Shown: positions 44,396 to 53,604 of the stretch, one piece after another | Layout of the letters: each line of letters begins with the position of its first letter | Position numbering within the stretch: position 1 is the stretch's first letter | NCBI GenBank assembly: GCA_963786675.1 | Contig: CAWAZY010000003.1 | Location: forward strand, 186,001-250,000 | From: JAGVSR01 sp963786675 | GTDB lineage: Bacteria; Pseudomonadota; Alphaproteobacteria; Rhizobiales; Hyphomicrobiaceae | Direction: 5' to 3' | DNA length: 64,000 bases | Notes under the pieces: generated by a model | Told to the model about the DNA's origin: nothing | Database searches by the model: none | The model's input: only the letters and a program-made list of their open reading frames with translations | Translations under genes and position numbers: made by a program

Positions 44396-45157
44396 TCAGG
44401 GAAGATAGCCTTCAAAGATCGTCGCGTCGGCATGGCGCGCGGCGGCAGCCCGGTCTTCCGCGCTGCGCACCGTCCAGGTGAACACAGGCAAGGACTGAAC
44501 CCGCCGAACGTAGCGCGTGACGGGCGTCGGCAGGGACTTGACGTGATAGGCATAGAACGATGGCGCGGCAGGTCCTGACTCCAGCAAGTTCGCCAGCGCG
44601 TCTCCACGTGCCGCATCGATGCGATCGTGCCACCAGGTTTCGCCGTGCTCGTCCTTGTAGCCGCCAGAGACGATGCCGCGCGGCACTTCCGGGCTGAGTT
44701 CCCGCATGACGGCCATCACATCAGGATCAAACGACATGAGGGCCAAGGGGCCGCGATAATCGAGACTTTGGCGCGCGACGTCCGCCAGGAACGGCAGATC
44801 TGGCGGGTCCCACTCGCTTTTGATTTCAACCAGCAGCGGCACGCGGCCGTCGACCAGCCGCAACAGATCGCTGAAAGTAAGCATGGGCTCGCCACCGGTG
44901 CGGTAGCGCAGGCTTTGGACTTGTGTCGCGCCGAGCCCGGCAATGGGACCCTCGGCATCGGTCAGCCGCTCCAGTGTCAGATCATGAAACACGACCGGCA
45001 GCCCGCCGCGCGCCGGCCGGATATCGCATTCGATGCCGTACCCCCGAGCCATGGCTGCCGCGAAAGCGCCTGCGGAATTTTCCACGATGCCGGACGCGGC
45101 ATCATGCAGGCCCCGGTGCGCGATGGGTCTGAGAAACGCTGCTGGATTGAACATCAT
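44396..45157 (-). CDS. Glycerophosphodiester phosphodiesterase
   Basis: The 253-residue TIM-barrel protein has IAHRGLHDAASGIVENSAGAFAAA in parts (catalytic His and Arg of HRG, Glu of EN), GIECDIRPARGGLPVVFHDLTLERLT in parts (metal and second catalytic His), LLVEIKSEW and the C-terminal FTWTVRSAEDR. It hydrolyses glycerophosphodiesters to glycerol-3-phosphate and an alcohol. There is no signal peptide, so it is cytosolic like UgpQ. It starts six bases after the RidA gene and is probably co-transcribed with it. Confidence 0.94.
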   Translation of the reverse strand: MMFNPAAFLRPIAHRGLHDAASGIVENSAGAFAAAMARGYGIECDIRPARGGLPVVFHDLTLERLTDAEGPIAGLGATQVQSLRYRTGGEPMLTFSDLLRLVDGRVPLLVEIKSEWDPPDLPFLADVARQSLDYRGPLALMSFDPDVMAVMRELSPEVPRGIVSGGYKDEHGETWWHDRIDAARGDALANLLESGPAAPSFYAYHVKSLPTPVTRYVRRVQSLPVFTWTVRSAEDRAAAARHADATIFEGYLP

Positions 45158-45162
45158 GCCTC

Positions 45163-45627
45163 TCAGGCGATGGCCAGGATCGCATCGACCTCGACGGCGG
45201 TGTTGGCGGGCAGGCCGGATGCGCCCACTGCCGCGCGCGTATGGCGGCCCTTGTCGCCTAAGACGTCGACCATCAAATCGGACGCGCCGTTGATGACCTT
45301 GGGATGGTCCAAAAATCCGTCCCCGGAATTGACGTAGCCGGTGAGACGCACGACCTGCGCGATCCGGTCAAGCGATCCAAGAGCCGCCTTGGCCTGAGCC
45401 AGGATGTTGAGCGCACACAGGCGGGCTGCCGCCGCGCCATCCTCCACCGAGAGGTCCTGACCGACCCGGCCCGTGATGATTGTGCCGTCCGCTGCCTTGG
45501 CGATTTGTCCTGAAATGAAAAGAAGCTGGCCTGCCTGGAGGGCAGGGACGTAGTTCGCGACTGCCGCGGGAGCCGCCGGCAGCTCCAACCCAAGAGCCTT
45601 CAGCCGCGCCTCGATCTCGCCCGCCAT
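45163..45627 (-). CDS. RidA family protein (YjgF/YER057c/UK114)
   Basis: The 154-residue protein matches the larger RidA subgroup: YVPALQAGQLLFISGQIAKA, GRVGQDLSVEDGAAAARLCALNILAQ in parts, VVRLTGYVNSGDGFLDHPKVINGASDLM in parts, RAAVGASGLPANTAVEVDAI in parts. RidA proteins deaminate reactive enamine/imine intermediates. This subgroup may lack that activity, since the usual arginine (R105-type) site is shifted to the RAAVG motif. First gene of a RidA-GDPD pair, divergent from eipB. Confidence 0.93.
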   Translation of the reverse strand: MAGEIEARLKALGLELPAAPAAVANYVPALQAGQLLFISGQIAKAADGTIITGRVGQDLSVEDGAAAARLCALNILAQAKAALGSLDRIAQVVRLTGYVNSGDGFLDHPKVINGASDLMVDVLGDKGRHTRAAVGASGLPANTAVEVDAILAIA

Positions 45628-45830
45628 GTGTGATCTCCTTGCAGTGCCGGGTGCGAACCCCTACTTTGCGCATGACCTTGTCGGACGAAGACAGTGGTTT
45701 TGCAATGGGGTGCCGTCTCCGGCGTACCGGCGGATCACCGGGAGCGAAAAAGCGTGGAGCGGCCGGAATGCGGATTGCCCCGAATGCAGCCAGACAAACG
45801 GGGCAACAGCCTCAAACGGAAGACCAGCGC

Positions 45831-46730
45831 GTGACCAAACCGAAACATCATCACCGCACGATCACGGTCCGTCCTGCCGTATGGGTTGCGATCGCGGTTG
45901 CCTGCGCGAGCGCCGCTGTTCCCGCACCGGCCATTGCCACCGAAACCGTGCCGCCGATCGCGCTGCAGCCGCATCGCGCGATCTACGATCTATCGCTGGA
46001 TCGGACGTCGGCGGGCACCAGCGTCGCCAGTGTGACCGGCCGCGTGGTCTACGAACTGATGGGCAGCACTTGCGAGGGGTATGCGCAGAATATGCGGTTC
46101 GTCACGGAAACGACGACCACCGAAGGACAGGCGCAGATCAGCGATCTTCGGACGTCGAGCTGGGAGGATGCGCCCGCCAAGCGCATGCGCTTCAATTCCA
46201 GCACCTATGGCAATGATCAGCTCGTCGACCAAACGCAGGGCACGGCCGCGAAGGGCAGCCGCAAACCCGGTGTGGTGGCTATCGATCTGTCCAAGCCATC
46301 GCGCAAGTCGGCGAGCATTTCCGACACGCTGCTTTTTCCCATCGAACATTCGATGGCCGTAATCCGGCACGCGAAGGCGGGCGAGTTTCAGTTCGGCGCC
46401 AATCTCTACGATGGGTCTGAGGGCGGCGAAAAATACTACTACACCTCATCGGTGATCGGCCGCGCCTCGACCGGCGGCGGCGGCGGTCTCACGCGTGTCG
46501 CCAACGCCGGCAAGCTGACCGGCAAGACCTCGTGGCCCGTGTCCATCGCTTATTTCAAACCGGATACGGACAAGGTCGACGGCGTACCGCTCTACGAAAT
46601 GCGCTTCCGCTTTTTTGAGAATGGCATCACCGCCGACCTCTCCATCGATCACGGAGAATATTCGCTGAAGGGCGAGATGACGGATCTGGTCATGCTCGAT
46701 GCCAATCCGTGCCCCAAGAGTGCCAATTAG
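45831..46730 (+). CDS. eipB: Cell envelope integrity protein EipB (DUF1849)
   Basis: The 299-residue protein has a signal peptide (VWVAIAVACASAAVPAPAIA) and a DUF1849 beta-spiral domain with LQPHRAIYDLSLDRTS, VTGRVVYELMGSTCEGYAQNMRF in parts, SDTLLFPIEHSMAVI and VMLDANPCPKS. The two cysteines (STCEG and NPCPK) correspond to the disulfide reported for Brucella EipB, a periplasmic protein needed for envelope integrity. GTG 45831 has GGAAG eight bases upstream. ATG 45768 is an alternative. Divergent from RidA. Confidence 0.88.
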   Translation: MTKPKHHHRTITVRPAVWVAIAVACASAAVPAPAIATETVPPIALQPHRAIYDLSLDRTSAGTSVASVTGRVVYELMGSTCEGYAQNMRFVTETTTTEGQAQISDLRTSSWEDAPAKRMRFNSSTYGNDQLVDQTQGTAAKGSRKPGVVAIDLSKPSRKSASISDTLLFPIEHSMAVIRHAKAGEFQFGANLYDGSEGGEKYYYTSSVIGRASTGGGGGLTRVANAGKLTGKTSWPVSIAYFKPDTDKVDGVPLYEMRFRFFENGITADLSIDHGEYSLKGEMTDLVMLDANPCPKSAN

Positions 46731-46748
46731 CCGGCGGCACGCTTATCT

Positions 46749-48077
46749 TCAGGTCTCGCGGAAGGCGCGCGAGACCATGTCGTCGAGGGGTTTCAGCAGG
46801 TAGCTGAGGATCGAACGCGACCGCGTTTCGATGAAGACTTCGGCGGGCATTCCCGGCACCAGCACGTGCGTGCGGCCGATTTTAGCCAGCTCCTCCGGTG
46901 AAATGCCGATCTGTGCCGTGAAGTGCTTGCGGCCCTGCTCATCGGCGATCTCCGCTGGCGAGACCTTGAGGACAGTGCCGGTCAAGCGCGGGGTCGTGTG
47001 GCTGTTGAAAGCCGGAAAGCGCACCGTCGCGCTTTGGCCGGGCTGCACCTTGTCGATCGACTGCGGCGCCAGTTCGGCTTCGACGACGAGCTTGGCGTTC
47101 TCCGGGATAATTTGGAGTATGGGGCTGGCCGCCGTGATCACCCCGCCCTCCGTGTGGACGGCGAGCGCGTGGACGAAGCCGCTGACCGGTGCGGTCACAT
47201 CCGTGCGGCCGGCGCGGTCGCTTGTCGCCATCAAGGTTTCCAGCTGCTCGGCGAGCGCCGCTTCCACCTTGCGCAATTCATCCGTCACCGCCGACATGTA
47301 TTCCTTGTCGGACTGGGCAATACGAAGCCGCGTTTCGCCGATCGCGTTTTGAACCTTGGCGAGTTCCGCATCCAGCCGTCCGATCTCGCCGTCCAGACGC
47401 GCGCTCTCGCGCTGAAGGGGCGCGATGCGCTGCTGGTTGACGAAACCCTTCTCGTAAAGGGGCATGACGCTCGCCAGTTCATTGGCGCTGATGTCGCGCT
47501 GGCGCAGCGTTGCCTTGCGCTGGCTCTGCAGGCCGCGCGTTTCGTCTTCGAGTTGGCCCAGCCGCTGGCTGAGAACCGCCTGCTGACCGAGTTCAGTCGC
47601 GCGGCGCGCATTGAAGAGCGCGGTCTGCGCCGCCAGGATGCGCTGGGTCTCGACATCGCCAGCCGTCAAATCCTCAGGCAGCGTGAAAGTATCGCGCTTG
47701 TCACGCTCGGCTTCGAGGCGGGCCTTTTGGATGGCGAATTCGCTGACCCGCTGGCGCGTGACCGCGAGACTGGCGCGGGCCTGGCTGTCGTCGATTTTCA
47801 CCAGCACATCGCCGGCTTTGACGCGGTCGCCGTTACGCACCAGGATCTTGGAGACGATGCCGCCGTCAAGATGCTGCACGGTTTTGTAGTCGCCTTCCAC
47901 GGTCACCGAGCCCGGCGCGATGACCGCCCCGGAAATGCTAACCAGCGCCATGAATGCGAGAAGCCCGCCCAGGAAATAGACGACGACGCGAAAGCCCGTG
48001 CGCACCCACGGTTCGGTGGCTTGCCAATCGTGCGCTGCCTCGCCGGGCGCGCGTGACGCGAAGGAAAGGCGGCTCAT
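46749..48077 (-). CDS. HlyD family type I secretion periplasmic adaptor subunit
   Basis: The 442-residue membrane fusion protein has one N-terminal helix (FRVVVYFLGGLLAFMALVSI), lipoyl-like strands (VQHLDGGIVSKILVRNGDRVKAGDVLVKID in parts), a long coiled coil (residues ~95-280) and the returning beta-barrel (PVSGFVHALAVHTEGGVI, LVPGMPAEVFIETRSRS). It bridges the inner-membrane ABC protein and an outer-membrane TolC channel. Its ATG overlaps the ABC gene stop by four bases (48074-48077), so both are coupled. No TolC gene is in the window. Confidence 0.95.
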   Translation of the reverse strand: MSRLSFASRAPGEAAHDWQATEPWVRTGFRVVVYFLGGLLAFMALVSISGAVIAPGSVTVEGDYKTVQHLDGGIVSKILVRNGDRVKAGDVLVKIDDSQARASLAVTRQRVSEFAIQKARLEAERDKRDTFTLPEDLTAGDVETQRILAAQTALFNARRATELGQQAVLSQRLGQLEDETRGLQSQRKATLRQRDISANELASVMPLYEKGFVNQQRIAPLQRESARLDGEIGRLDAELAKVQNAIGETRLRIAQSDKEYMSAVTDELRKVEAALAEQLETLMATSDRAGRTDVTAPVSGFVHALAVHTEGGVITAASPILQIIPENAKLVVEAELAPQSIDKVQPGQSATVRFPAFNSHTTPRLTGTVLKVSPAEIADEQGRKHFTAQIGISPEELAKIGRTHVLVPGMPAEVFIETRSRSILSYLLKPLDDMVSRAFRET

Positions 48078-50212
48078 GGTGCGGCCGCTCCGGTTTGAGG
48101 GGGCGGTTGCGGCTGGAAGAGTGCCAGCACCTCGCGGCGGGGGCCGAAGGCGCGCTGCGCCCCGCGTTCCAAATAAAGCAGGAGATCCGCCTTACCGATG
48201 GCCTGCACGCGATGCGAGACCAGAACCACAGCCTGTCCGCGCGCGCGCATGCCGTCGATGGCGGAAGCCAGGGCTTCGTCACCCGCGCGATCGAGGTTGG
48301 AATTGGGCTCGTCCAGTACAACAAGGGCCGGATCGCGGAAAAGCGCACGGGCGAGAGCAATGCGCTGCCGCTGGCCAGCCGAAAGATAGGCGCCGAACGC
48401 GCCGAGTTCGGTGGCGTATCCGTTGGGCAATTGCAGGATGAGATCGTGGGCATGGGCTTGCCGGGCGGCGGCCACGACTTCGTCGTCGCTGGCATCGGCG
48501 GTGAAGCGGGCAATGTTGTCGCGCACCGTTCCAGCGAACAAACCGACGTTCTGGGGCAGGTAGCCGACATGGCGCCCAAGCGCCTCGCCGTCCCATTGGT
48601 CAAGCCGTGCGCCGTCGAGCTTGATGGAGCCCGACATTGGCGGCCAGAGGTTGACGAGTGCGCGGGCCAGCGTCGACTTGCCAGACGCGCTGGGGCCGAT
48701 CACAGCCAGCATCTGACCGGGTGCGACGGCAAAACTGACACCGTTGAGGATGACGGAGCGCGTATCGGGCGAGGCGACGCGGAGGCCTTCGACGAGCAGG
48801 GCGCCCTTCGGTTCGGGCAGGGCCACCTTGCGGGCGGGCTCAGGCTCGCTGGCGAGCAATTCATTCAGCTTGGCATAGCTGTCGCGCGCCTTGAGGAAGC
48901 TGCGCCAGTGGCCAATGGCCTGCTCGATGGGGGCCAGTGCGCGTCCAAAAATAATGGTCGCGGCGATGATGGAACCCGCCGAAATTTCACTGGCGAGCGC
49001 CAGGGCGGCGCCGAGGGCCAGCATCAGCGACTGCATCAGCAGCCGGAGCGATTTCGACAGGGCGGACATGCCGCCGATCTTGTCGGCGGCCCGGACCTGC
49101 CAGGAGATCGCGTCACCGTTGGTGGCTTGCCAGCGTGCGCGATAGGCTTCCGTCATGCCCATGGACATCAAGGCTTCCGCGTTGCGATGCCCGCTCTCGG
49201 CGAGTTCGACGCTCTGCGCGGCGGTCTGACCGGCCTTTTCGAGGAGCGAGCGGGACCGGGCTTCGCTGATCCAGGAGATGGCCAGCAGCACGGCCGCACC
49301 GATCGTCGCGGCGAGGCCCAGGCTCCAATGGACGAGGAAGATCACCAGCAAATAAATCGGGGTCCAGGGCGCGTCGAAGAAGGTCAGCGGACCTTGGCCA
49401 CCGATGAATTGGCGCAAGCCGTCCAGTTCGCGCAGTGCATGCGACCCGCCGGACTTCGATTTGAGGCTCTGACGCAGACCAGCCGCGAAGACCCGCGCGG
49501 AAAGCCGGTCTTCGACTTCACGCCCGATGCGCACGATGATGCGCGACCGCACCAGCTCAAGGGCGCCGACAATGGCGTAGAGTAGCGTCGTTAGGACGGT
49601 GAGGGCCACCAAGGTCGGCATGCTGCCCGACGTCATGACGCGGTCGTAGACCTGCAGCATGAACAGAGGGCCGGTGAGCATCAGAATATTGATGACCAAA
49701 CTGAACGCGGCCGTCGCCATGAACGGCCGCCGGCTGAGCTTGATCGCGTCCCAGAGTTCACCGTGCTCGGAAACGACGCGCGTTTGGTGCGCTGGCGCGG
49801 AGCCGTTTGCCGACGGGGCGGATGGTCTTTGGGCTGGTTCGGCCACCGATTTGGCGACGGGGGCGGGTGCCGCCGCGGTCGCAGGGTTATGGCCCGCACC
49901 CGCGGATGGCATCGATGCCAGTTGGTCCGATGCCGGATGGGACGCTGCCGCGGGTGTGGCCCGTGCCGGCCGGATGCGTGCCGGCCGGGAACCGGGCAGG
50001 GGTGGCGGCTCGTGATCGGGGGCGGATGAGCGTCGCGGGGACTGGGAGGTGGCCTGGGCGGGATCCGGGGCGGTGCGAACTGCGTCGGTATCGGTAACGG
50101 GGGTGACTGTGATGCCGGGACCGGGATCCTGCAGCAACTGGCGCAGCCGCTCAACCGCGGCTTCCTGGCGCGCGCGCTCCGCGTCTTCGGATTTTGTCTG
50201 GGGGCGCGCCAC
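48074..50212 (-). CDS. Type I secretion system permease/ATPase (PrsD type) with Pro/Ala-rich N-terminal extension
   Basis: The 712-residue protein has an N-terminal ~150-residue extension rich in Pro/Ala/Arg, containing a short charged helix (DAERARQEAAVERLRQLLQD). Six transmembrane helices follow (residues ~165-430; MATAAFSLVINILMLTGPLFMLQVYDRVMTSGSMPTLVALT in parts). The nucleotide-binding domain has Walker A GPSASGKSTLARAL, signature LSAGQRQRIALARAL and VVLDEPNSNLD. It energises export of a protein substrate through the HlyD adaptor. GTG 50212 is preferred. In-frame TTG and GTG codons upstream are possible. No RTX substrate gene is adjacent. Confidence 0.92.
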   Translation of the reverse strand: MARPQTKSEDAERARQEAAVERLRQLLQDPGPGITVTPVTDTDAVRTAPDPAQATSQSPRRSSAPDHEPPPLPGSRPARIRPARATPAAASHPASDQLASMPSAGAGHNPATAAAPAPVAKSVAEPAQRPSAPSANGSAPAHQTRVVSEHGELWDAIKLSRRPFMATAAFSLVINILMLTGPLFMLQVYDRVMTSGSMPTLVALTVLTTLLYAIVGALELVRSRIIVRIGREVEDRLSARVFAAGLRQSLKSKSGGSHALRELDGLRQFIGGQGPLTFFDAPWTPIYLLVIFLVHWSLGLAATIGAAVLLAISWISEARSRSLLEKAGQTAAQSVELAESGHRNAEALMSMGMTEAYRARWQATNGDAISWQVRAADKIGGMSALSKSLRLLMQSLMLALGAALALASEISAGSIIAATIIFGRALAPIEQAIGHWRSFLKARDSYAKLNELLASEPEPARKVALPEPKGALLVEGLRVASPDTRSVILNGVSFAVAPGQMLAVIGPSASGKSTLARALVNLWPPMSGSIKLDGARLDQWDGEALGRHVGYLPQNVGLFAGTVRDNIARFTADASDDEVVAAARQAHAHDLILQLPNGYATELGAFGAYLSAGQRQRIALARALFRDPALVVLDEPNSNLDRAGDEALASAIDGMRARGQAVVLVSHRVQAIGKADLLLYLERGAQRAFGPRREVLALFQPQPPPQTGAAAP

Positions 50213-50499
50213 GGGTGAATTCACTGGCCTATTGAATCGGGGTGACGGGACGTGCCGCAAGGAAGCCGCACAGCGCGACCCGCGCGGGCTCAGGGCGACC
50301 CGTCCGTCACAGCCGGTCCGCCTACGGTGATTTGAGCCAATTAGAGTGAGGATTGGATTAATTTGGCGGGGGTGTGCCGTAATGTTCTGGGAAAGTGAAA
50401 CTTGTTAGCGAAATTGGCCGTTTCTCTTAAAGTCCTCTTATCCATTTCAGGCAAGAGTTCTAGCTACTTGCAATCGCGTCCTGAGAGCAGGAGTTAAGT

Positions 50500-50889
50500 A
50501 TGCGTAAATCCATCCTCTTCGGCCTAGCCGGAGCTTTTCTGGCCTGTGCCAGCGCCGTCCCCGATCCCGCCGAAGCCTTCCATCGCCGTCATCCGGCAGG
50601 CTGGGGCACGGAACGTACCGTAGTCCACCATGGCTACTATCCGCGCTACCGGCATGTGTACGTGACTCACTCGGTCACCGACCCCTATGCCTACCGCTAC
50701 GAACCGCGCGGCTACTATCCCTATTACAATTCGCGTTATTGGAAGCCGGCCCGCGAGATGCGCCTGCGCAAGCGCCGCCATCATCGCCATCCGCCCTACT
50801 ATCAAGCTTGGGGCTACCCGGATGCCCACTACCGCCACCGCGCCTGGCATTATCGTCACCACGGCTATATCCGCCGCGGTCATTGGTAA
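50500..50889 (+). CDS. Small secreted His/Tyr/Arg-rich protein
   Basis: The 129-residue product has a signal peptide (SILFGLAGAFLACASAVPDPAEA). The mature part is made mostly of His, Tyr, Arg and Pro (VVHHGYYPRYRHVY, REMRLRKRRHHRHPPYYQAWG, HYRHRAWHYRHHGYIRRGHW). It has no Cys. His-rich composition could bind metal ions, but no family is recognised. An AGGAG ribosome-binding site lies upstream of ATG 50500. Next to another short secreted protein on the same strand. Confidence 0.75.
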   Translation: MRKSILFGLAGAFLACASAVPDPAEAFHRRHPAGWGTERTVVHHGYYPRYRHVYVTHSVTDPYAYRYEPRGYYPYYNSRYWKPAREMRLRKRRHHRHPPYYQAWGYPDAHYRHRAWHYRHHGYIRRGHW

Positions 50890-51095
50890 GCCACGGACAA
50901 GATTGGGCGCGCGGCGTTTCCTGCACGCCGCGCGCCGTCCTTGTCACAGCCCTTTGTCTCTAAAGCGCTGAAATCGTAGCATGTTCATGCCGCATTCATG
51001 TGGCTTGTCGTTTTATCCGTGTGCATCGGGGGCCATGTGCGCCGCCGACGAGGTCCTAGCCGCCGGGAGTTGGCGGTGGATACAGGGAAACGACC

Positions 51096-51425
51096 ATGCT
51101 GAAGAAAATCATGAGCCCGCTTCTGGCCGTTGTGCTGGCGTTTGGCGCCGTAACGGCCGCCACGACGCAATCCGCTGAAGCCGGCCGGGGTGGCCGGGTT
51201 GCCGCTGGCGTTGCCGCCGGCATCATCGGTCTGGGCGTCCTGGGCGCTTACGCCCATGCGCGGGACCACCGCTATCACAGCCGCTATCGCGATTATGACG
51301 AGGTCTGCCACAAGGGACCGCGCGAGTGCGGTTGGGTCGGCCGCAAGTGTTTCGAGAACCGCTGGGGTGAAACGGTCTGCCGCGGCGGCCGTTGGACCTG
51401 CTGGCGCGACACCTACTGCGATTGA
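51096..51425 (+). CDS. Small secreted protein with glycine zipper and six-cysteine C-terminus
   Basis: The 109-residue product has a signal peptide (MSPLLAVVLAFGAVTAATTQSAEA), a glycine-zipper-like stretch GRVAAGVAAGIIGLGVLGAYA and a C-terminal module with six cysteines (EVCHKG, RECGWVG, RKCFENR, TVCRGG, WTCWRD, TYCD). These could make three disulfides in an oxidising compartment. No family is recognised. It starts at ATG 51096 (GGAAACGACC before it). It is 206 bases after the His-rich gene. Confidence 0.72.
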   Translation: MLKKIMSPLLAVVLAFGAVTAATTQSAEAGRGGRVAAGVAAGIIGLGVLGAYAHARDHRYHSRYRDYDEVCHKGPRECGWVGRKCFENRWGETVCRGGRWTCWRDTYCD

Positions 51426-51665
51426 GCGGGGTAGTGGAGCGTCCGCTTGCTATCCTACCGCTTTGACATACGAAGCTGGGCGCCGTGGGCCTCTCACGGC
51501 GCCCGGTTTCGTTCGGTTCCTTGAGCGCGATCGTCCCCCAATGGCCACAAACCGTCGATAACCGGCACATGGACGGTCCTCAGGGGTGGTCAGCCCGGAC
51601 CTGTGATGCTAGTCCGAAGACCATCTGATGCTGGCCGGTCCGGTATGTTGGGAGTTCGAGATCCG

Positions 51666-52289
51666 ATGCGCAAAGTCAGCCTCCGCGCGCCCGTTTCCAA
51701 ATTGTTCTGCGCAGTCCTTGCGTTCGGCCTTGCCGGCGTCACGGCGGCGTCCGCGCAATCCGGTCCCGCCATCTGGTCCGGCCTCTACGTTGGCGCCCAC
51801 GCGGGTTACGGCGAAGCGGTGGACGAGCCTGATCCGTTCGATGTCGGGGGCGGCCTCATCGGCATGCACGCAGGCTACAATTATCAGATGGGCCAGGTCG
51901 TGCTCGGTATCGAGGGCGACTACACCGGCACCGATTTCGACGATACGGCGACGGTCCCCGGCGCACGGGTGACGCTTGAGGTCGATGACATTGCTTCAAT
52001 CCGCGCGCGGCTCGGCTACGCGTGGGGCCAAGCGCTGCTCTATGGCACAGTGGGCTATGCGTGGGGCGAGGCGGGCACGTCGGGGCAGGTGGCCGGTATC
52101 AAGTTTTCGCGGTCCACCGATTTCGATGGTCTCGTTGCAGGCGGCGGGTTGGAATATAAATTCACCCCCGACTGGAGCGCGCGTGTCGAAGGTCTCGGCT
52201 ACTGGCTTGAACCCGATGGCGCCGATCGCGACGACCTGGACGTAACGGTCATCCGCGCCGGCGTCACGTGGCATCTGCCGGGGTCGTGA
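51666..52289 (+). CDS. Outer membrane beta-barrel protein (Omp25/31-like)
   Basis: The 207-residue product has a signal peptide (LFCAVLAFGLAGVTAASA). An eight-strand-like barrel follows: WSGLYVGAHAGYGEA, GGLIGMHAGYNYQMGQVVLGIEGDY in parts, IRARLGYAWGQALLYGTVGYAWG in parts, FDGLVAGGGLEYKFTPDWSARVEGL in parts, and the final strand VIRAGVTWHLPGS. This is the Omp25/Omp31 surface-protein pattern of Rhizobiales, which anchors the envelope. ATG 51666 begins the signal peptide. It converges with rlmB. Confidence 0.88.
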   Translation: MRKVSLRAPVSKLFCAVLAFGLAGVTAASAQSGPAIWSGLYVGAHAGYGEAVDEPDPFDVGGGLIGMHAGYNYQMGQVVLGIEGDYTGTDFDDTATVPGARVTLEVDDIASIRARLGYAWGQALLYGTVGYAWGEAGTSGQVAGIKFSRSTDFDGLVAGGGLEYKFTPDWSARVEGLGYWLEPDGADRDDLDVTVIRAGVTWHLPGS

Positions 52290-52317
52290 GGCCTGCGTCT
52301 TTTCAAGTCTGATTGGA

Positions 52318-53157
52318 CTAGCGTAGGGACCGGCGACGCATCAAAGCGGCGTGCAAGGCGACGGCAGCGGCATTCGATACGTTCAAGCTGCGCAGATCGT
52401 CGGCGGTCGTGATCTTGACCAGCCGGTCGCAACTGTCGGCTGTCAATTGGCGCAGACCTTTACCTTCCGCGCCCAGTACGATGGCAACCGGCCTGTCGAA
52501 CGGCTCGTCCTCAATCGCCGCCGTGGCTGTTCCGTCGAGTCCCAGGATGGTGACACCGGCTGCTTTCAGATCGGCGATGGTGCGCGCGAGGTTCTGCACG
52601 AGCGCGACGGGTACCAGTTCCAAGGCCCCCGAAGCGGATTTGGCGAGCGTGCCGTTGAGCGGCGGGCTGTGACGGCGCGTGGTCATGACGCCGGCCGCGC
52701 CGAATGCGGCGGCCGACCTGAGGATCGCGCCAACGTTGTGCGGATCGGTAACTTGATCGAGCAGTAGGATGGGGCCGTGCTGGGCGGCGCGCTCGGACAG
52801 TTCATCGGCGTCGGGTTCGGGCAGCGGCTCGACTTCCAGAAGCAGACCCTGGTGAACCGTATCCGCGCCGAGCATCCGGTCCAGGTCACGCGGGGTGGTC
52901 GGCTCGGGCGTCAGGCCGCGCGCGGCAATCGGATCCGCCAGGCGGTGCGCCGCGTTCTCCGTGGCCAGCAGCCGGAGCAGGATCCGGGCAGGATTGTTAA
53001 GCGCCGCCTCCACGGCATGCACGCCGAAAAGCCGCACGAGTCCCTCGTCCTCTGCGGTCCCGGTCCGCGCCGCCGACGGGGGCCGGCTCCGCCGCGCGCC
53101 CTTATCGAAGCGGGGCTTGGGCTTGAAGCGGGACTTGAATGGGCGCGAATCCGGCAT
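52318..53157 (-). CDS. rlmB: 23S rRNA (guanosine-2'-O-)-methyltransferase RlmB / TrmH family
   Basis: The 279-residue SPOUT methyltransferase has an N-terminal basic lead and an L30e-like domain (VRLFGVHAVEAALNNPARILLRLLAT in parts). The catalytic knot domain follows: LLLDQVTDPHNVGAILRSAAAFG, VALVQNLARTIADLKAAGV, VLGAEGKGLRQLT, SLNVSNAAAVALH. RlmB methylates G2251 of 23S rRNA. Other TrmH-family members are alternatives. Divergent from tRNA-Tyr, 201 bases apart. Confidence 0.92.
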   Translation of the reverse strand: MPDSRPFKSRFKPKPRFDKGARRSRPPSAARTGTAEDEGLVRLFGVHAVEAALNNPARILLRLLATENAAHRLADPIAARGLTPEPTTPRDLDRMLGADTVHQGLLLEVEPLPEPDADELSERAAQHGPILLLDQVTDPHNVGAILRSAAAFGAAGVMTTRRHSPPLNGTLAKSASGALELVPVALVQNLARTIADLKAAGVTILGLDGTATAAIEDEPFDRPVAIVLGAEGKGLRQLTADSCDRLVKITTADDLRSLNVSNAAAVALHAALMRRRSLR

Positions 53158-53358
53158 GTCGGCTCTATGGTTCGTGGGCTTGCCGGAGGCTTGGTCCGGG
53201 AGGCCGGCGGGGGCTCATTCCCCTACACGGAAATCAGGCACATTTCTATTTGACATCCGTGGCCTCGGCCGGGATAAGGTCGCGCTTGCCCTGCCGCTCG
53301 AAGCCGCGCAGGGCGCTTTCGTTTCGGGCGCACCCACGGGTGGCCCGTGCGATGGTTC

Positions 53359-53443
53359 GGAAGGGTGCCCGAGTGGCTAAAGGGGACGGACTGTAAATCC
53401 GTTGGCTTCGCCTACGCTGGTTCGAATCCAGCCCCTTCCACCA
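53359..53443 (+). tRNA. tRNA-Tyr (GTA)
   Basis: This class II tRNA has the acceptor GGAAGGG paired with CCCTTCC, anticodon loop CTGTAAA with anticodon GTA, a long variable arm (TGGCTTCGCCTA) and the T arm GCTGG-TTCGAAT-CCAGC. CCA is encoded. It is 85 bases long. A T-rich run (TTTTTCCCTCTTTT) follows directly and may end transcription. Confidence 0.97.
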
Positions 53444-53604
53444 TTTTTCCCTCTTTTGACCGATCTCTCGCGTTGCTGAACCTCAATTCAGCGACTTCCG
53501 GGTCACGTGAAGACATCCTATGATCCGCAATCTGTAAACGGGCGCGGCGGACTCTGCCGCGCTTTAGACGCGACCGGTGGGTCTCGTCACACTAAGGAGT
53601 GGAC

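Noticed and set aside
47954..49585. 543-codon plus-strand frame opposite the type I ABC gene
   Set aside because: Shadow of the ABC transporter, no family features.
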